DNA of 64,000 nt from Gnetum montanum (lineage: Eukaryota; Streptophyta; Gnetopsida; Gnetales; Gnetaceae): contig MNCI01030754.1 of assembly GCA_015680685.1 (NCBI GenBank), positions 83,385 through 147,384 on the forward strand. Direction: 5' to 3'. The notes below the pieces were generated by a model. That model saw only the letters and a program-made list of their open reading frames with translations, was not told the DNA's origin and did no database searches. Positions 36,782 to 48,235 of this stretch are shown piece by piece. The stretch's first letter is position 1, and the number at the start of each line of letters is the position of its first letter. A program made the translations under genes and the position numbers.

Positions 36782-37650
36782 TGATGAGCGGTAGAGTAAT
36801 CCAACACCCAACCATATGAGATACAAGTGTTCATGTGTAGCTTGGTCAAATTCCATGGACAAGGCAATGTGAATATGCTAGTAATTGGTTCAAGTTCAAG
36901 ATCTTTGTCTTCCCACGTGGAGCTAGTATAATCGATGCATATGATTTAGCTCTCAGTGAAGTGTATGATATATTGATGTTGGTAGGCCATAACTCTTAGC
37001 TATTATGGTAAAGTGTGAAAATGATTCTAAGTCTGAGGAAAATGGTAAAACAATTTACTCTAGCCTAGAGCGATGAGTAACCATTCCTGGCTTGCCATAC
37101 ATAGCTTGGGCTCATGTAATGATTACTAGGATGACCAAGTAAGTTCACTATTGAGTGAATTAAGTGAAACCACTATTAGATTACTAAAAAATTATACTTA
37201 ACACTCAAAACCAGTCATACTCATTTTGCTTTACTATGAACAAGGAAAGTAAAGTACTTAGAAGTGTAATTGATTAACCAGGAAAATAGTAAGAATTATG
37301 GTAAGTAAAATAATAAAGTTAAGTGGATGCTGCAATGATGGAAACCAGTCTTGATCTTTATTTCCATCATGAATTGTGCCCAAGTACACTTCACTTAAAT
37401 AAAGACTTTGGACAATTGTTCAACATCATACTATGGACATTCACTCTATCACTAAACTATGAAAACAAATTACAAGAGTCTACCTAAGGATGGAATGAAA
37501 AAGTTATTCGACTATGCACCTAAGTGTCTTATTTATAGGTAGGAAAATGTGAATCAATATCAGATATCCAACATCAAAGCTTATGCCCCAATGTTGGGGA
37601 TCTGATATCATGGCTCCAATATCGTAGCTGATGAAAATCATGATTTATCA
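36782..37650 (-). repeat. 3' LTR of element B
   Basis: Starts TGATGAGCGG and ends TTATCA on the plus strand, so on the minus strand it opens TGATAA and closes with CA, the standard TG...CA ends. It is 869 bp and aligns with the copies at 13553 and 14621. The minus-strand TATA box is at 37530-37537. A purine-rich tract abuts its 5' end. Confidence 0.8.
37530..37537 (-). promoter_or_regulatory. LTR TATA box, element B
   Basis: TATAAATA on the minus strand, aligned with 14331-14338 and 15383-15390 in the other LTR copies. Confidence 0.55.
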
Positions 37651-37659
37651 TACCTCCAC
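37651..37659 (-). other. Polypurine tract next to the element B LTR
   Basis: The minus strand reads GTGGAGGTA directly before the LTR start TGATAA. A purine run at this position primes plus-strand DNA synthesis in LTR retrotransposons. Confidence 0.6.
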
Positions 37660-38029
37660 GACTAACTAAAAACTCATCCTCAAGTTAAAAAAATGAGGAT
37701 AGAGTTCCTTACAAAAATGGGAGGTAGATTTACATGACACTAACTACTATATACATGATTCTCAAATGCTATAGTGGTTTTTTATAAAAAATTTACATAG
37801 GACATGATAATTTTGACAAAAAACCAAAAATTGATGAAGCTCGATCTAGCCTAAGTAGTTCCTAGTGGTGGTAGCTCCTCTATCGGTTGCTTCTCCTTGT
37901 TGCCAGGCTTTTGAAATTTGTATCAATTCATGAGTGCCTAAATCTTTTCCTTCTCTTTTCTTGGGTCATGTACCATCCATGCTTGTTGTGCAATGTGTGA
38001 TGGAGCAGGTACATCCCATGGGCACGATA

Positions 38030-40572
38030 GCTATGAAAACATCTAATTAGCCTTAATATACTAGGCTACAAACTGCCTTCTCTCCTCTTTAAATGCTCTG
38101 GCCTTCTCTTGTAATTTATGATAATTAGATAACCTTTTGGCTAAGTTTTCTGCTACATATTTCTGTCCCTAGTAGCTAGCATTAACTGCTTCTAATTTAG
38201 AGTTTGCCACTTGAAGTTTTTGTAAAGCATCTTTACAATTAGCAAACTCTTTCTCGTACAATGTGTATGTGGCTACTACTTGCTATTCTAGCTTATTTTT
38301 GGGCCTACCTGCTATTAACATGGCCAAGTTGTAATGAAGGTTAGCTAACCCCATGCACTCTTTCAAGTCCTCGATCTGCAGGTATTTATTTTTCACTTCC
38401 ACTTGGTGAATGTGGGAATAGTTGTCCAAGATGGGTTGGTAGTTAAGATTTTGTGTTAATATGAAGCTAATTATGGATTTGGCCATTTGGATCTCTTTTT
38501 CATTAATATTCTTGTACATTCCCACTTGATCATAGAAGTTTTCCTTAAGCCTTTCGTGTTTCTTTGCCTCTTTCTACCACACACTGATTTTTGATGGATG
38601 ATGCATATCTCCTCCATTAAGAGGGTTCTATTTTCTCTTGCAACATGGCTTATATCTTAGTTGACCCTCACCAGTTGTGCTCTTAACTAGTGGATGCTTT
38701 CTTCTAGGATATTTTTCTATTTTTCTATAGTGGTCAACCTCATATTAGCAGCAGCAAGTTTTTTTTTCTTTTTGGACTGTAGTGAGTGTCTTAGCTTGTG
38801 CATACGTTTGTGCTTCTGTTATGGAGGCATTCCACATCACTTTCTCCTTCTCCATTACCATTTGTTTATTCTACTTAATCAAGTTGTTTATCTGCTCTTT
38901 TCTAAATTGTTATATCTAGTCAAGTGCAATAAATTGTGTGGGATCTCTATGTTTAGCTCTCAAGGTTGCAAGCTCTTCTTAGAGTCTATAGATTTCTGCT
39001 TTTGCATGCTTTGCCCTAGTTTCTGCCATGACCAATTTTTCTTTAGTAGCAATTAGCTTTAACTGTACTACAGTGACATCACTTGGGATGTCAAAAAGTG
39101 TTGTCATTACTTTCTCAATCTGTAGCAGTTGATCAAGAACATCTTCATGGTCAATAGGAGTCATTGAGGTTCTAGCTAACATTTGAGGATCTTTGGTTCC
39201 AGTTAGATCTTTCGATGACATAAAAATCACATTGAAAGAATCTTTAATGTGATCTATGATCACCTCTGCTACTCTTGCTACATCCTGGTGGTACATTACC
39301 ACAATTGTGGCTTCTTCTCCAATCTCTAGCACCAATTTGGAATGATGTATCGTTCCCAGAGATCTATTACAATAATTGGTCCCCTCCTCCTAATTGTAGT
39401 GAAATTTGTTCACTTCTAAGATCTACTAAAATTGTAGGTTGTATGGCATTGTCTATAACTCTATAGAGGTTGGCTTCCTTCCTTGTTCCTTAGCTAATGG
39501 TATTTGCAATCTATTGCAGATGACTCATGGATGGTTTATTATCTTGTGGTGGCAGCAGTGGAACTTGCTATTGTTGTTGCTGTTGCTACTATTATTGTTG
39601 TTGTTGCTCCTATTATTGCTCTTGATCTTATTCTAGTTGCTCTTCACCCTGATCTTTTTTGGGTGGTGCTAGTTTGAGTAATTCAACATATGAAGCATTA
39701 TGGGCTCTCCTATAAACGTCATTAGTGTATCCCAATATTTCATCTTGCTTGCACACCTTCTTAATAAGGCAAGGGAATGGAAGTATTGGCTTTCCTACCT
39801 TTCTTTCTTCAAATCACCTTTGAATCTCCATAAAGTAGAGTTGTGCAATATTGATGTTGTATTTTCTCATCAAGATCACACTTCCCCTAGCATCATAGGT
39901 GGACAACCTATTCAGTCCTTTAGTTGGAAATAAGTGATAGGTGCCAATTTTGAAATAGATTCACTCCTCCAGAGTTAGCTCACTATATCCCTTATCTTCC
40001 TTGCCATATGCTTATTTTAGCCATAATTTCCTAGTTTCATCATCTGATCTTGTGGATAGATGTGCTATTTTTGCCTCTTCATTTGGTTTGTTTAAAGCTT
40101 TTTTTATTATCTTAAATAAATATGAGACAAAAATTCCTCCAATGTTGACTATGGTGCCCTCTTCCTTATTGTGCCAAAATTGATAGGTTTCTCCAAGGTA
40201 CCATTCATCACTATTAGATAGGATAGGCCATAGTGGTGATGCCTTAAGTTGTGTCTTTACTACTTCTGGAGTAAATTCCATGAATGGGCCAAAGTTCATC
40301 TCCACAATGATAGTGTTTAGAATTGATCTCTCTTGAATAGCTTGGAGATAGTCTTGTGACAACATGAGGCATTGTCCTTACACTTGCAGTTCCTCTACCT
40401 CTCCTTGGGCCAATTTTCCTGTAGTAGGAGTTTCTTGATGGATACTGAATGATTAGGCTTCCTGTTCCTTGTGTTCTGGTTCTCTTCCTCCAGTTTGGCC
40501 TCTACCTTGGTCTCTTGGTCAATTTCTTATGCCTTGTGAAGGTCCTCCTTATGCTCCTCTCTTTGGGATCAT
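38030..40572 (-). pseudogene. Extra coiled-coil ORF of element B (decayed)
   Basis: Homologue of the 1990-4837 frame, better preserved. The minus-strand ATG at 40572 gives MIPKRGA. Readable blocks include 40365-40012 (FGPFMEFTPEVVK, SDEWYLGETYQFWHNKEEG) and 39335-38979 (DVARVAEVIIDHIKDSFNVI, LDQLLQIEKVMTTLFDIPSD), then a Lys/Glu-rich coiled-coil part. Between them is a glutamine tract (39568-39620). Stops are mostly TAG. Preservation of the same protein in two copies of the family, one without pol, suggests that it mattered to the element. Function unknown; I see no homologous enzyme motif. Confidence 0.7.
39568..39620 (-). repeat. CAA/CAG tract coding for polyglutamine
   Basis: Minus-strand runs of CAA, CAG and TAG codons within the extra ORF; several CAG codons have become TAG. 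Element A has only scattered Gln here, so the tract expanded in B. Confidence 0.75.
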
Positions 40573-43190
40573 CTGCAATCAATCAAGGATTTAGAATTAC
40601 TAAGGTATTCTTACATATTTTTAATGATTTCATACCTTACTCATACCATTAGCTACAATAATTTCTTAGTTTATTATGATTATAGAGTTAGAAAAATTTC
40701 AAAAATTTTCCCCATAAGTGTTTCTTTTCTTATAACTGTTTACAATCATCTATTTTGTTCATATTCATGGCTTGTAATGATGGTTGTGATTCCTTAAGAG
40801 TCATTATTTACGTGTTCTAGCATTAATATGATTGATTTTTCATTAAAAATTTCAAGTTTCCTTTTATCCTTATCCTTAAAATACCTTCCAGGAATTAGTA
40901 ATTTTCAAAAAAAAAAAAAAATGACTCAAAGTTTCCTCACTAGCACCCCCCATGACTAAGTTGAGCACTCTAGGATCAAATAGATTTGAAAATCATGGAA
41001 ATTGAAGTGGTAATGTGTGAGATATGGCTTGGGAAATCTAGGAGGTTAGAGTGCAAATTAAAGAAGAAAAATTCAAAAATCTCCTTAGGAATAAATGGAA
41101 AAATGAGGAAAAACTTGATAAGTGTTCACCTATATATAGGTTTCATTAGAGCTGACTTCAGGGATTCGACATTGAGGTGAACCCGATATCAGGGACAAAA
41201 CTTTTCAGCTCTGCTTACATTTTGGATGATGAAAAATGAATCTATGATGAATGCATGGAAGGCTTAGAGTGAAATCAAAGAGTCTTGGATGATAGATGAT
41301 GCATATTTCATTAAAAAATTGGCATAGATAGTGTGTAAAGAAAAAATCTCGGGTTGTGAAAGTTTAGAAGATGGGTAAGAAGGGTAATGAATCCATGTGG
41401 TTAGAATAGATAGTTTGAATGATATGGGAAGATTTTATTGATGTGGAACGTCTCAAGATGATGTGGAATCACTTGGTAGGTATAAGATATAATAGTTATA
41501 CAAGTGGATCCTCCCCAAAGTAGGCTCTAGCCCTTAATGCCCTTGTATAAGCATGCCTAAAAGTGTCCTTAGGCACTTAAGGAGTTGAATGTAACACATA
41601 CCTATTTAGCAAAACACATGTTAGTACAACCAAATTGAGAAAATTACACTACGTTATAGAAAATCACAAGTTATGACTATTCTTAGAGATGAAATGGAGT
41701 TCGAAGGGATTACAAAAATCGAGATGTGAGGTATCTTACCATAGGCATAATGAATTATTATGTGTTTTATTAATGGTTAAAGTAATCACTAGCCTTTCTA
41801 TCCAAGATTCAAACCAAGTCAAGACCACATTCCAATGACATTGCATCATTTCATCTCTTGGAGTTACAACTGTAAGACTACCACAGTTGTAAGGAGTATC
41901 ATCACTTGGCATATTGTCCAAGGGAGGAGTTTATTCATGGTAGGTTTTTATTTTTTTAAATATTTCTAGGAAGCTACCTACCTTCAAGAATGGGTAACAT
42001 GTCTTTCTAGTGGGACCCTTAGAAATTTATTCTGTGCTCTTTTATAGTATTTTATTTTTATTTATTTTTGATGTCAACCTTTCACGACATCACCTATTTT
42101 ACTCTCACTCCTATTTTTTGTTAGATCTACAAGGATATAATACAACCTTAACAACATGATAGAATTAACAAAAATAATCCAAGAGAATCCACAAATCCCC
42201 TTGATGTCAAACCCTTAACATTTCCACTTGGTTCTTCACTTTTCAGTCCAGGCATAATGATCATAGGTTTATTCTTAGTTTTATGATGGAAAAGAATATC
42301 ATTATGGCCATGGTAAGAACCTCTTATTAATGGAATGGATGATGTGGACTCAGTGTTCAAATAATTAGTCCCTTATGACTTGATAACATAGAGAAATATT
42401 CACCTTATTGGATTACATCTTGCCTTTATTCTTAATGTGCTTTATTCACAATTAGAAATCATGTACAAAGGAAATAGAAACAAAGTATGAAAAAGATGTA
42501 AATATTGAAAAATATCAAAAAATGAAAAATGTTAGAGAATATTAAGAATTTAAGAAATGAAAAATGTAAAAGAGTGGGAAAAATTATATCAAGAAATAGG
42601 AAAAGTAAAAAGAATTGTAAAACAAAAAATGAAAAAGAACTTATTAATTTCAGAATCAAGGTAAAGTGTCTTCCCCATGACGAAACTCATGGGAAAGTGT
42701 TTGAAAAATGCTCAATAGGTCTCCTGGATCATACATTTTAGGTGATTCACTTACCATCTTTATTGATTTAACTTTTCTATTATTGTCCCATGTGATCTTG
42801 ATGGTAGTTGAGTTTTAATCATCTAAGTCCTTAGTTTCTTTTCCTATTGGTGTATGATTATGATCTATTAATTTCATTTTGGGTCCTTAGTTGGAGTCAT
42901 TTTCTTATAATGGGAATTAATAAATGAGTTGGACTATTCCATGCATATTTTGGATGGTTGAAGGTTCTCAGTTATTGGCCATAAGGTGTCTTTTTGTTTA
43001 GTGGCCCCTACTCTTTCTTTTGCACACACTTATTTTTCATTGTTGTTGTGGACTTGTATAGTGACTGTGTTGATGTTCTGAATGATGGGTCCACAATTGC
43101 ACCCTCTTCTTTTAGCAGTAATGCATGGGATTTACTGTGTATGTATGGCTTTGTGCTTATCCTTCTTAGAGATCTCAATAGATAGATATC
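40573..43190 (-). other. Element B stretch between protease and extra ORF
   Basis: Contains the counterparts of element A's 7.2-4.85 kb stretch, including one copy of the GGGTAACATGTCTTTCTAG repeat near 41990. RT, RNase H and integrase motifs are absent. A minus-strand frame of about 90 codons just after the protease (about 42940-42670) reads through few stops (contains DLLSIFQTLSHEF) but is not recognised. Confidence 0.55.
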
Positions 43191-46100
43191 TAATGCTTAG
43201 CTTAGCATCAATTGTGCTAAGCCATGCTCTCCCCATGATAATTGAAAATTATTTATTAGCTTCTTTCACATCAATTACCAGAAAGTCAGGTAAATAAGGC
43301 CACCCATTGATAGTGATCATCAAGTCCTCAATTTGTCCCAAGGAAATGGAAATAGATTGATCTACAAGCTCCAACCTAATATTACATTCTTTCAGTGGTG
43401 GTGGGAGGTTCCATGCTTGATATGTTTCGTAAGAGATCAAATCCACCCTAGAACTTGAGTCTAGTATAGCTTTGCATGAAAGATTTTCAACTACTTGTAA
43501 ATAGATTAAAGGAACTCCTAGATCAATTCTCTTCTTAGGGAGTGGCCTTACCTTAATCTAGTTTATGACTATTTCTGTAAGTATGATAGTTTACATTTTT
43601 CTGTTGAATGTTGTTGGAAGGTTGTTGTTCGTAGGTGGATCTGATGTAGGAGAACTTGGTCTCGATGAAGTTCTAACTCTACTAGCCTTTTCTAGAGTTT
43701 TCCTAAAGAAAGGACATTTCTTTGTCTAGTCCTTAGTGTTGCTAGTAGGATTCTCTACTTGTATATTGACTACCCTTATAGCTCTCCTCTGCTGTGGTTG
43801 TAATGGTAATTCCCCTTGCATAATGGGTGGTGGCCTTAGTAGTCAAGGATTAGAAGGGGGATTTGATGACCTAACTATTGATGAATGTGCATGAGAACTT
43901 TGATCCATCCTTGGAGCAGTAGGTCTGTAGTATTTTGGTGGGTAATAAGGAGAAGAAGTTTGAATGGATGTGTTTCCTAGAGATATTGGATGCTGTAGTA
44001 TTTTGGTGGGTAATAAGTAGAAGAAGTTTGAATGGATGTGTTTCCTAGAGATATTGGATGCTGAACGTAATATTCATAAGGGTCTAGTTTCATATATGGA
44101 TATTGTTACCTTGGAAGTGGCATTGCCCATGTCTATAGTTATTACCACTACTATTGAAATTACTCTTGTGGTTGAGCATAGGGTTTACTTAGATAATATG
44201 TTGGCTAGAAAGTTTGCCTGATATTACCTTGAGGATAAGGAAGTCTTCTAGGCATCTACTTTTTGAAAAGTCTTGGATTGAGTGCATATATCCTAGATTC
44301 TTGCAAGTGGGCCATAACAGGATAACATTCCTTAGGATGCTGATACTGGCAGACATTGCATCCTTCCTCTTCCTATGACCTAGAGTTAGTGTATCCTTCA
44401 ATGATGGAAATGTTTCCTTTGTGCTTGTAAATCTCTCATCCATTAACTCTTTTCTTCTTCCTTTCATTGGTCCTGTTAAGTGCTTGTTCAACCTTTTCTT
44501 CCATAATCTTTAGGGTTGTAGCAAACTTCCTGTTCATTGAATCCCAAAATTTCTCTACCTTAGCTACTATATCATTGACTAATTTTTGAATAGGTAGAAT
44601 CTTTTTCTAGATAACATCTTCCAAGGTTTCATCCTCTTTCTTGTCACATAGCCACACATCTTTCTTCCCAATCAATGGATCTCTGTTATATTCTTCAACT
44701 GACTCTCTCTTCTTGAGTTCTTCTTCCTCTTTTGCAACTTGATCAATTAATCTTTGGATGCAATGGATTTTTAGTTCTAATAATTTTCCTTAGGCATAAA
44801 CCCCAAGAGTTTCTTTGGTTTTGCTTTGCAATCCATCTACAATATGCTTGAGCTATTCCCTTGGTAAAAATCCATAGCTTGGGCATCTATGCAATAGTAA
44901 ATAGTATTTGCCCATTGTTGTATCAAGGGTCTCATGAGTTCCTTGCTTCCATCCTTGGATTTGTTTTCTTATGTTGGACACTCACAAATAATTTTGATAT
45001 TTATCATTGAAGAGTTCAAGCATGGTACTTCAATGTCTGATTGATTCAAGTTCTAGTGATCTGTACTAGCTCTCTACCTCTTTCACAAGTATTCTAGGAA
45101 ACAACTTTAACTTTTGCCAGTTACTTTTGATATTTTGTAAGGCATAGGCATCATGAAAAGCTTGAAGGTGATGTTATGTATTAGCATTGTAGCCACCTTC
45201 AAGTCTTAACATCTTGTTTGTATCAAGATGTTTAATTTAGCTATCCCTCACATGCTTGGTTGGGATGTGAACAACTTCTTGGATGTTGATCATATTGCAA
45301 GTTTTCATAAGGGGTTCATCATTCGATTAAGTTCATGTGCTTTGTTGTACTAGTACCCCATTTTTTGCTCATCCCTTTCATAATTTCTATGATTCCTTCA
45401 CCTACATTGTTCATGCTCTTCATCTTTCAAATCAGAACATCTCGCATAACAGTCATGACAATCATAGTGGTCATGAGTTCATCTCTCTTCCCTATCATGG
45501 TCCTTGTACTTTTGCCTCTTTTTGTTAGAGTCTTCTAATGATCATGAGGATGCGAGTGAGGCAATAGGAGAGCAATGCTATCTTGTCCTCCTATGATTAC
45601 TCTGATGTTCTTCTCTATGGAATCCAATAGGAACTCTTGGCCTTGAGTCTAGCCTATGCCTTGAATATTTTTTGTTCTGCTAAGGCATCTCTGCTAATTC
45701 GGAGTCTGATTTATGCTTGACAGGTTCATCTAATTGAATGATAGGAGTTTGGGACTAGAACTCATGATGGTGGTGGAGTTGTTCAGTAATGAATGCATCT
45801 CCATTAAGCTCCTGCAAGACAATAGTAGAATTAACTATCTTTCCTTTGTCTTATTCATGTCTTGCATCCATGCATATTCCTTTCTTAATTACTCCTCAAT
45901 GGATTCATATGGTTGGGTCATGTATTTGGTTTCATGATACCCTTCAAGTGCTTCACTTAATTTCATCCCTTGAGAGCAATTTGGAGCATAACAGGTGCTA
46001 AATGTCTTGGTGGTAAAACAACATTCCCTTGAAGATCTCTCCACCTTAACTAGCCATCTTGATGAAGGATGAGTGTGAAATTGGGATAGTAAGGATCACA

Positions 46101-46217
46101 ATGAGCATATGAGATCCTTGTCCACATTGTCATACCTTAGTCTTCTTCTTCTTTAATTCTATCACTACTTCTTTGTAGTCCCTTAGCAGGTGATGTTGAA
46201 TTTTTATTTGAAGCCAT
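43190..46217 (-). pseudogene. Element B gag-protease (decayed)
   Basis: Minus-strand frame from the ATG at 46217 (MASNKNSTSPAKG), homologous to element A's gag start. The nucleocapsid knuckle is kept as CNVCQYQHPKEC (about 44366-44336), a C-x2-C-x3-H-x3-C spacing. The protease region at about 43480-43250 reads AILDSSSRVDLISYETYQA and LVDQSISISLGQIEDLMI; the active site DSG or DTG is DSS here. Stops and a few frameshifts are scattered throughout. There is a tandem duplication of about 70 bp at 43930-44060 (TGTAGTATTTTGGTGGGTAATAAG twice). Confidence 0.75.
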
Positions 46218-46339
46218 ATTATATTTTTAGACATTTATGTTAAGTATGCTTTTCTTAGAATCATAATGTTTAACTTGGTATTCTAGGTACAATGAACTTT
46301 GTGAAATAAATTACTTAATACATTGTTGATGATCATTTA

Positions 46340-46610
46340 GGACCAAACCATCAAGGGGTGGGGGGGTGGGGTGTGCGGTGGTTGGCCTCATGGTCTCGTG
46401 ACCTTGGGAAGTCACAGGATTGAAGGTGTTCTTCAAATAGGGTTTAGGTGCTTGTTAGTCTTTGGCAACACCGAGGCCCAGATACATCCAAATAAACTTA
46501 GTAGTTATGAAATGTACTATATGTGAGTATGTGTTTATTGTTGCAAATGTTGAACTAGTTGGGTTATGTATAAAACTATAATCAGCTATCATAAAAGAGA
46601 TTCGACTAAC
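46340..46610 (+). mobile_element. tRNA-derived SINE-like insertion at the element B 5' end
   Basis: Begins after a G-run (GGGGTGGGGGGGTGGGG) with GGTTGGCCTCATGGTCTCGTGACC, an A-box-like start, then AAGTCACAGGATTGAAGG, a B-box-like phrase of the GGTTCGAATCC type. This is the usual tRNA-related head of plant SINEs. The 3' boundary is uncertain. It lies where the 5' LTR of element B should start. Confidence 0.55.
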
Positions 46611-47798
46611 TTTGTCAAATACTATGAGTTGTTGAAGGTTCCTATTTTGTTCAATCACTTAGTCTATAAAGTTCCTATAGTACATTATTTATAACAAATA
46701 AAATTTTACAAAAATGTTTAAGCACAATTCTACCAATCTACTCCTAATTTCCCCTAGAGAGAAAATTCCACAAGAAAACTAGAAATAGAGAAAGATTCAA
46801 TGGACTTAGAAGAAGAAGGAAAAGAAAGCAAATTTTTGTGAAATCTCAAGTATTTAAGCAAGATAAATTGACACGAGAAAACCCTTTGCAATAAAGCCAA
46901 TTCCAATTCAATAGCCATGAATTGTTCAAACCTTCTAATCTCACAAGTAATTTTATAAAAGACAATCTTATTATACTATCAAAAATGTTGGTTAAATGAC
47001 AAAGTACGAGTCTATTTTGGCTAGTTAATGGTTGTCACAGGTTGCATTCAATAGAGCTTTCAAAAATTTGACAATTTTTTGATTGAATTACTAAGGCAAT
47101 ACACTTTAAAACAATGAAGCAACTTCAATTGTCTAAGAATACCAAAGAATTTCCTAGATTCTCTATGCTTAGAATAAGCAATTTCATTAAGAAATTAATA
47201 TTAAATTTCTCTTAAGGATTTTCAACAACATAAGCTCTTCTATGGCTAATCTAATAGATGTCTAATGCTATGCAAAAATAGAGCTATAAAAGAAACTAGG
47301 GAAAATCCAAAAATTAAATGCTAAAACACCATAAAATTTCAAGACCCTGATGCTTCAGTAGAGTCTTGGAATTTGGGCAAGGATTTTCACAAGTGCAGCA
47401 TCATGATGAACCGTCAGAACAGTGTAGGCACTGATCATAGACTGTATAGTTTGGCAAGTTTTCTATCTCTTGGGCTGATAGGCCTACTGGACTCTCCAGC
47501 TTGCCTAGTTGGACAATTAACCCGGCTGACAGTCTATTCAAAAACTATGCTAGGAGCTGCTAAAAGTGTTCAGGATGAGCTAAACAGTTTGGCAAGTTTT
47601 CTAGTGGAGAAATTTGCTACGCTACACAACATAGCAAGCCTTGAAAAGACCAATCAAGCATCCAAGATGCAAGTTGATAACAAGTTAGTCTTCCAAAGCA
47701 TTTGCCCATGTGACAACCATCTAGCAAGCTTGCTCTGCCAACACACCGGGACATAATAAACATCCTATGACAAACAAGTTGGGATTCAGCGAACAAAG

Positions 47799-47845
47799 GT
47801 TGCTACGCTATGCTACACTATGCAGTGTAGCACAACGTAGTAAGG
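47799..47845. repeat. TACGC-type imperfect palindrome 1
   Basis: Arms of about 20 nt: TTGCTACGCTATGCTACACT on the left is largely complementary to AGTGTAGCACAACGTAGTAA on the right, with a 4-nt centre. It can form a hairpin. Confidence 0.8.
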
Positions 47846-48006
47846 ATAGAATGCACAAAGGCCCCTTTGCCAAGTGGCCCCACTATGGGGATTGCACTTG
47901 GTAATGCTTCAACCTCCAAAACTAGCTATCCCACTTAGCCCTCAGGCCTTAAGCAAAATTTCTTGATAAAACATTGCAGGTTAGACAAAGATGCATGACA
48001 TATTGA

Positions 48007-48050
48007 TTGCTACGCTATGCTATGCTACATAGTGTAGCATAGCGTAGCAA
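48007..48050. repeat. TACGC-type palindrome 2
   Basis: The left arm TTGCTACGCTATGCTA is the exact complement of the right arm TAGCATAGCGTAGCAA, around a short centre. Confidence 0.85.
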
Positions 48051-48190
48051 GGATGTAAAACAACAGAATGACCCAAGGATGCAGCAGGTTCAAAGGCTTT
48101 CCAGCATGGAAGACAAAGTTGAATTCGCTTGCCTGACCAGGCCTTGGACAGATGCTCTTAGCTTCTAGGAAATATTTTTTTCAAGAATGG

Positions 48191-48235
48191 TTTCTACGCT
48201 ATGCTACGCTATGTAGCGTAGCATGGCGTAGCGAG
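48191..48235. repeat. TACGC-type palindrome 3
   Basis: CTACGCTATGCTACGCTA is followed by TG and the complement with one mismatch. Related single words (TTACGCTACGCC) follow at 48242. Confidence 0.85.

Larger units (their letters stand above)
36782..46340 (-). mobile_element. Element B: pol-less relative of element A
   Basis: Minus-strand order: gag from 46217, protease at about 43.45 kb, a non-coding stretch (43.2-40.6 kb), the extra coiled-coil ORF (40.57-38.0 kb), a polypurine tract and a 3' LTR (37650-36782). Everything present aligns with element A except that RT, RNase H and integrase, which fill 10.1-7.2 kb in A, have no counterpart here. The 5' LTR should begin near 46.34 kb, but that position is taken by unrelated SINE-like sequence. 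B may be a deletion derivative or a member of a non-autonomous family that moved with proteins supplied by A-type elements. Confidence 0.75.

Noticed and set aside
47373-47756. 127-codon plus-strand open frame
   Set aside because: No recognisable domain. It lies in the probable LTR or leader of element C and overlaps the palindrome area; likely chance.
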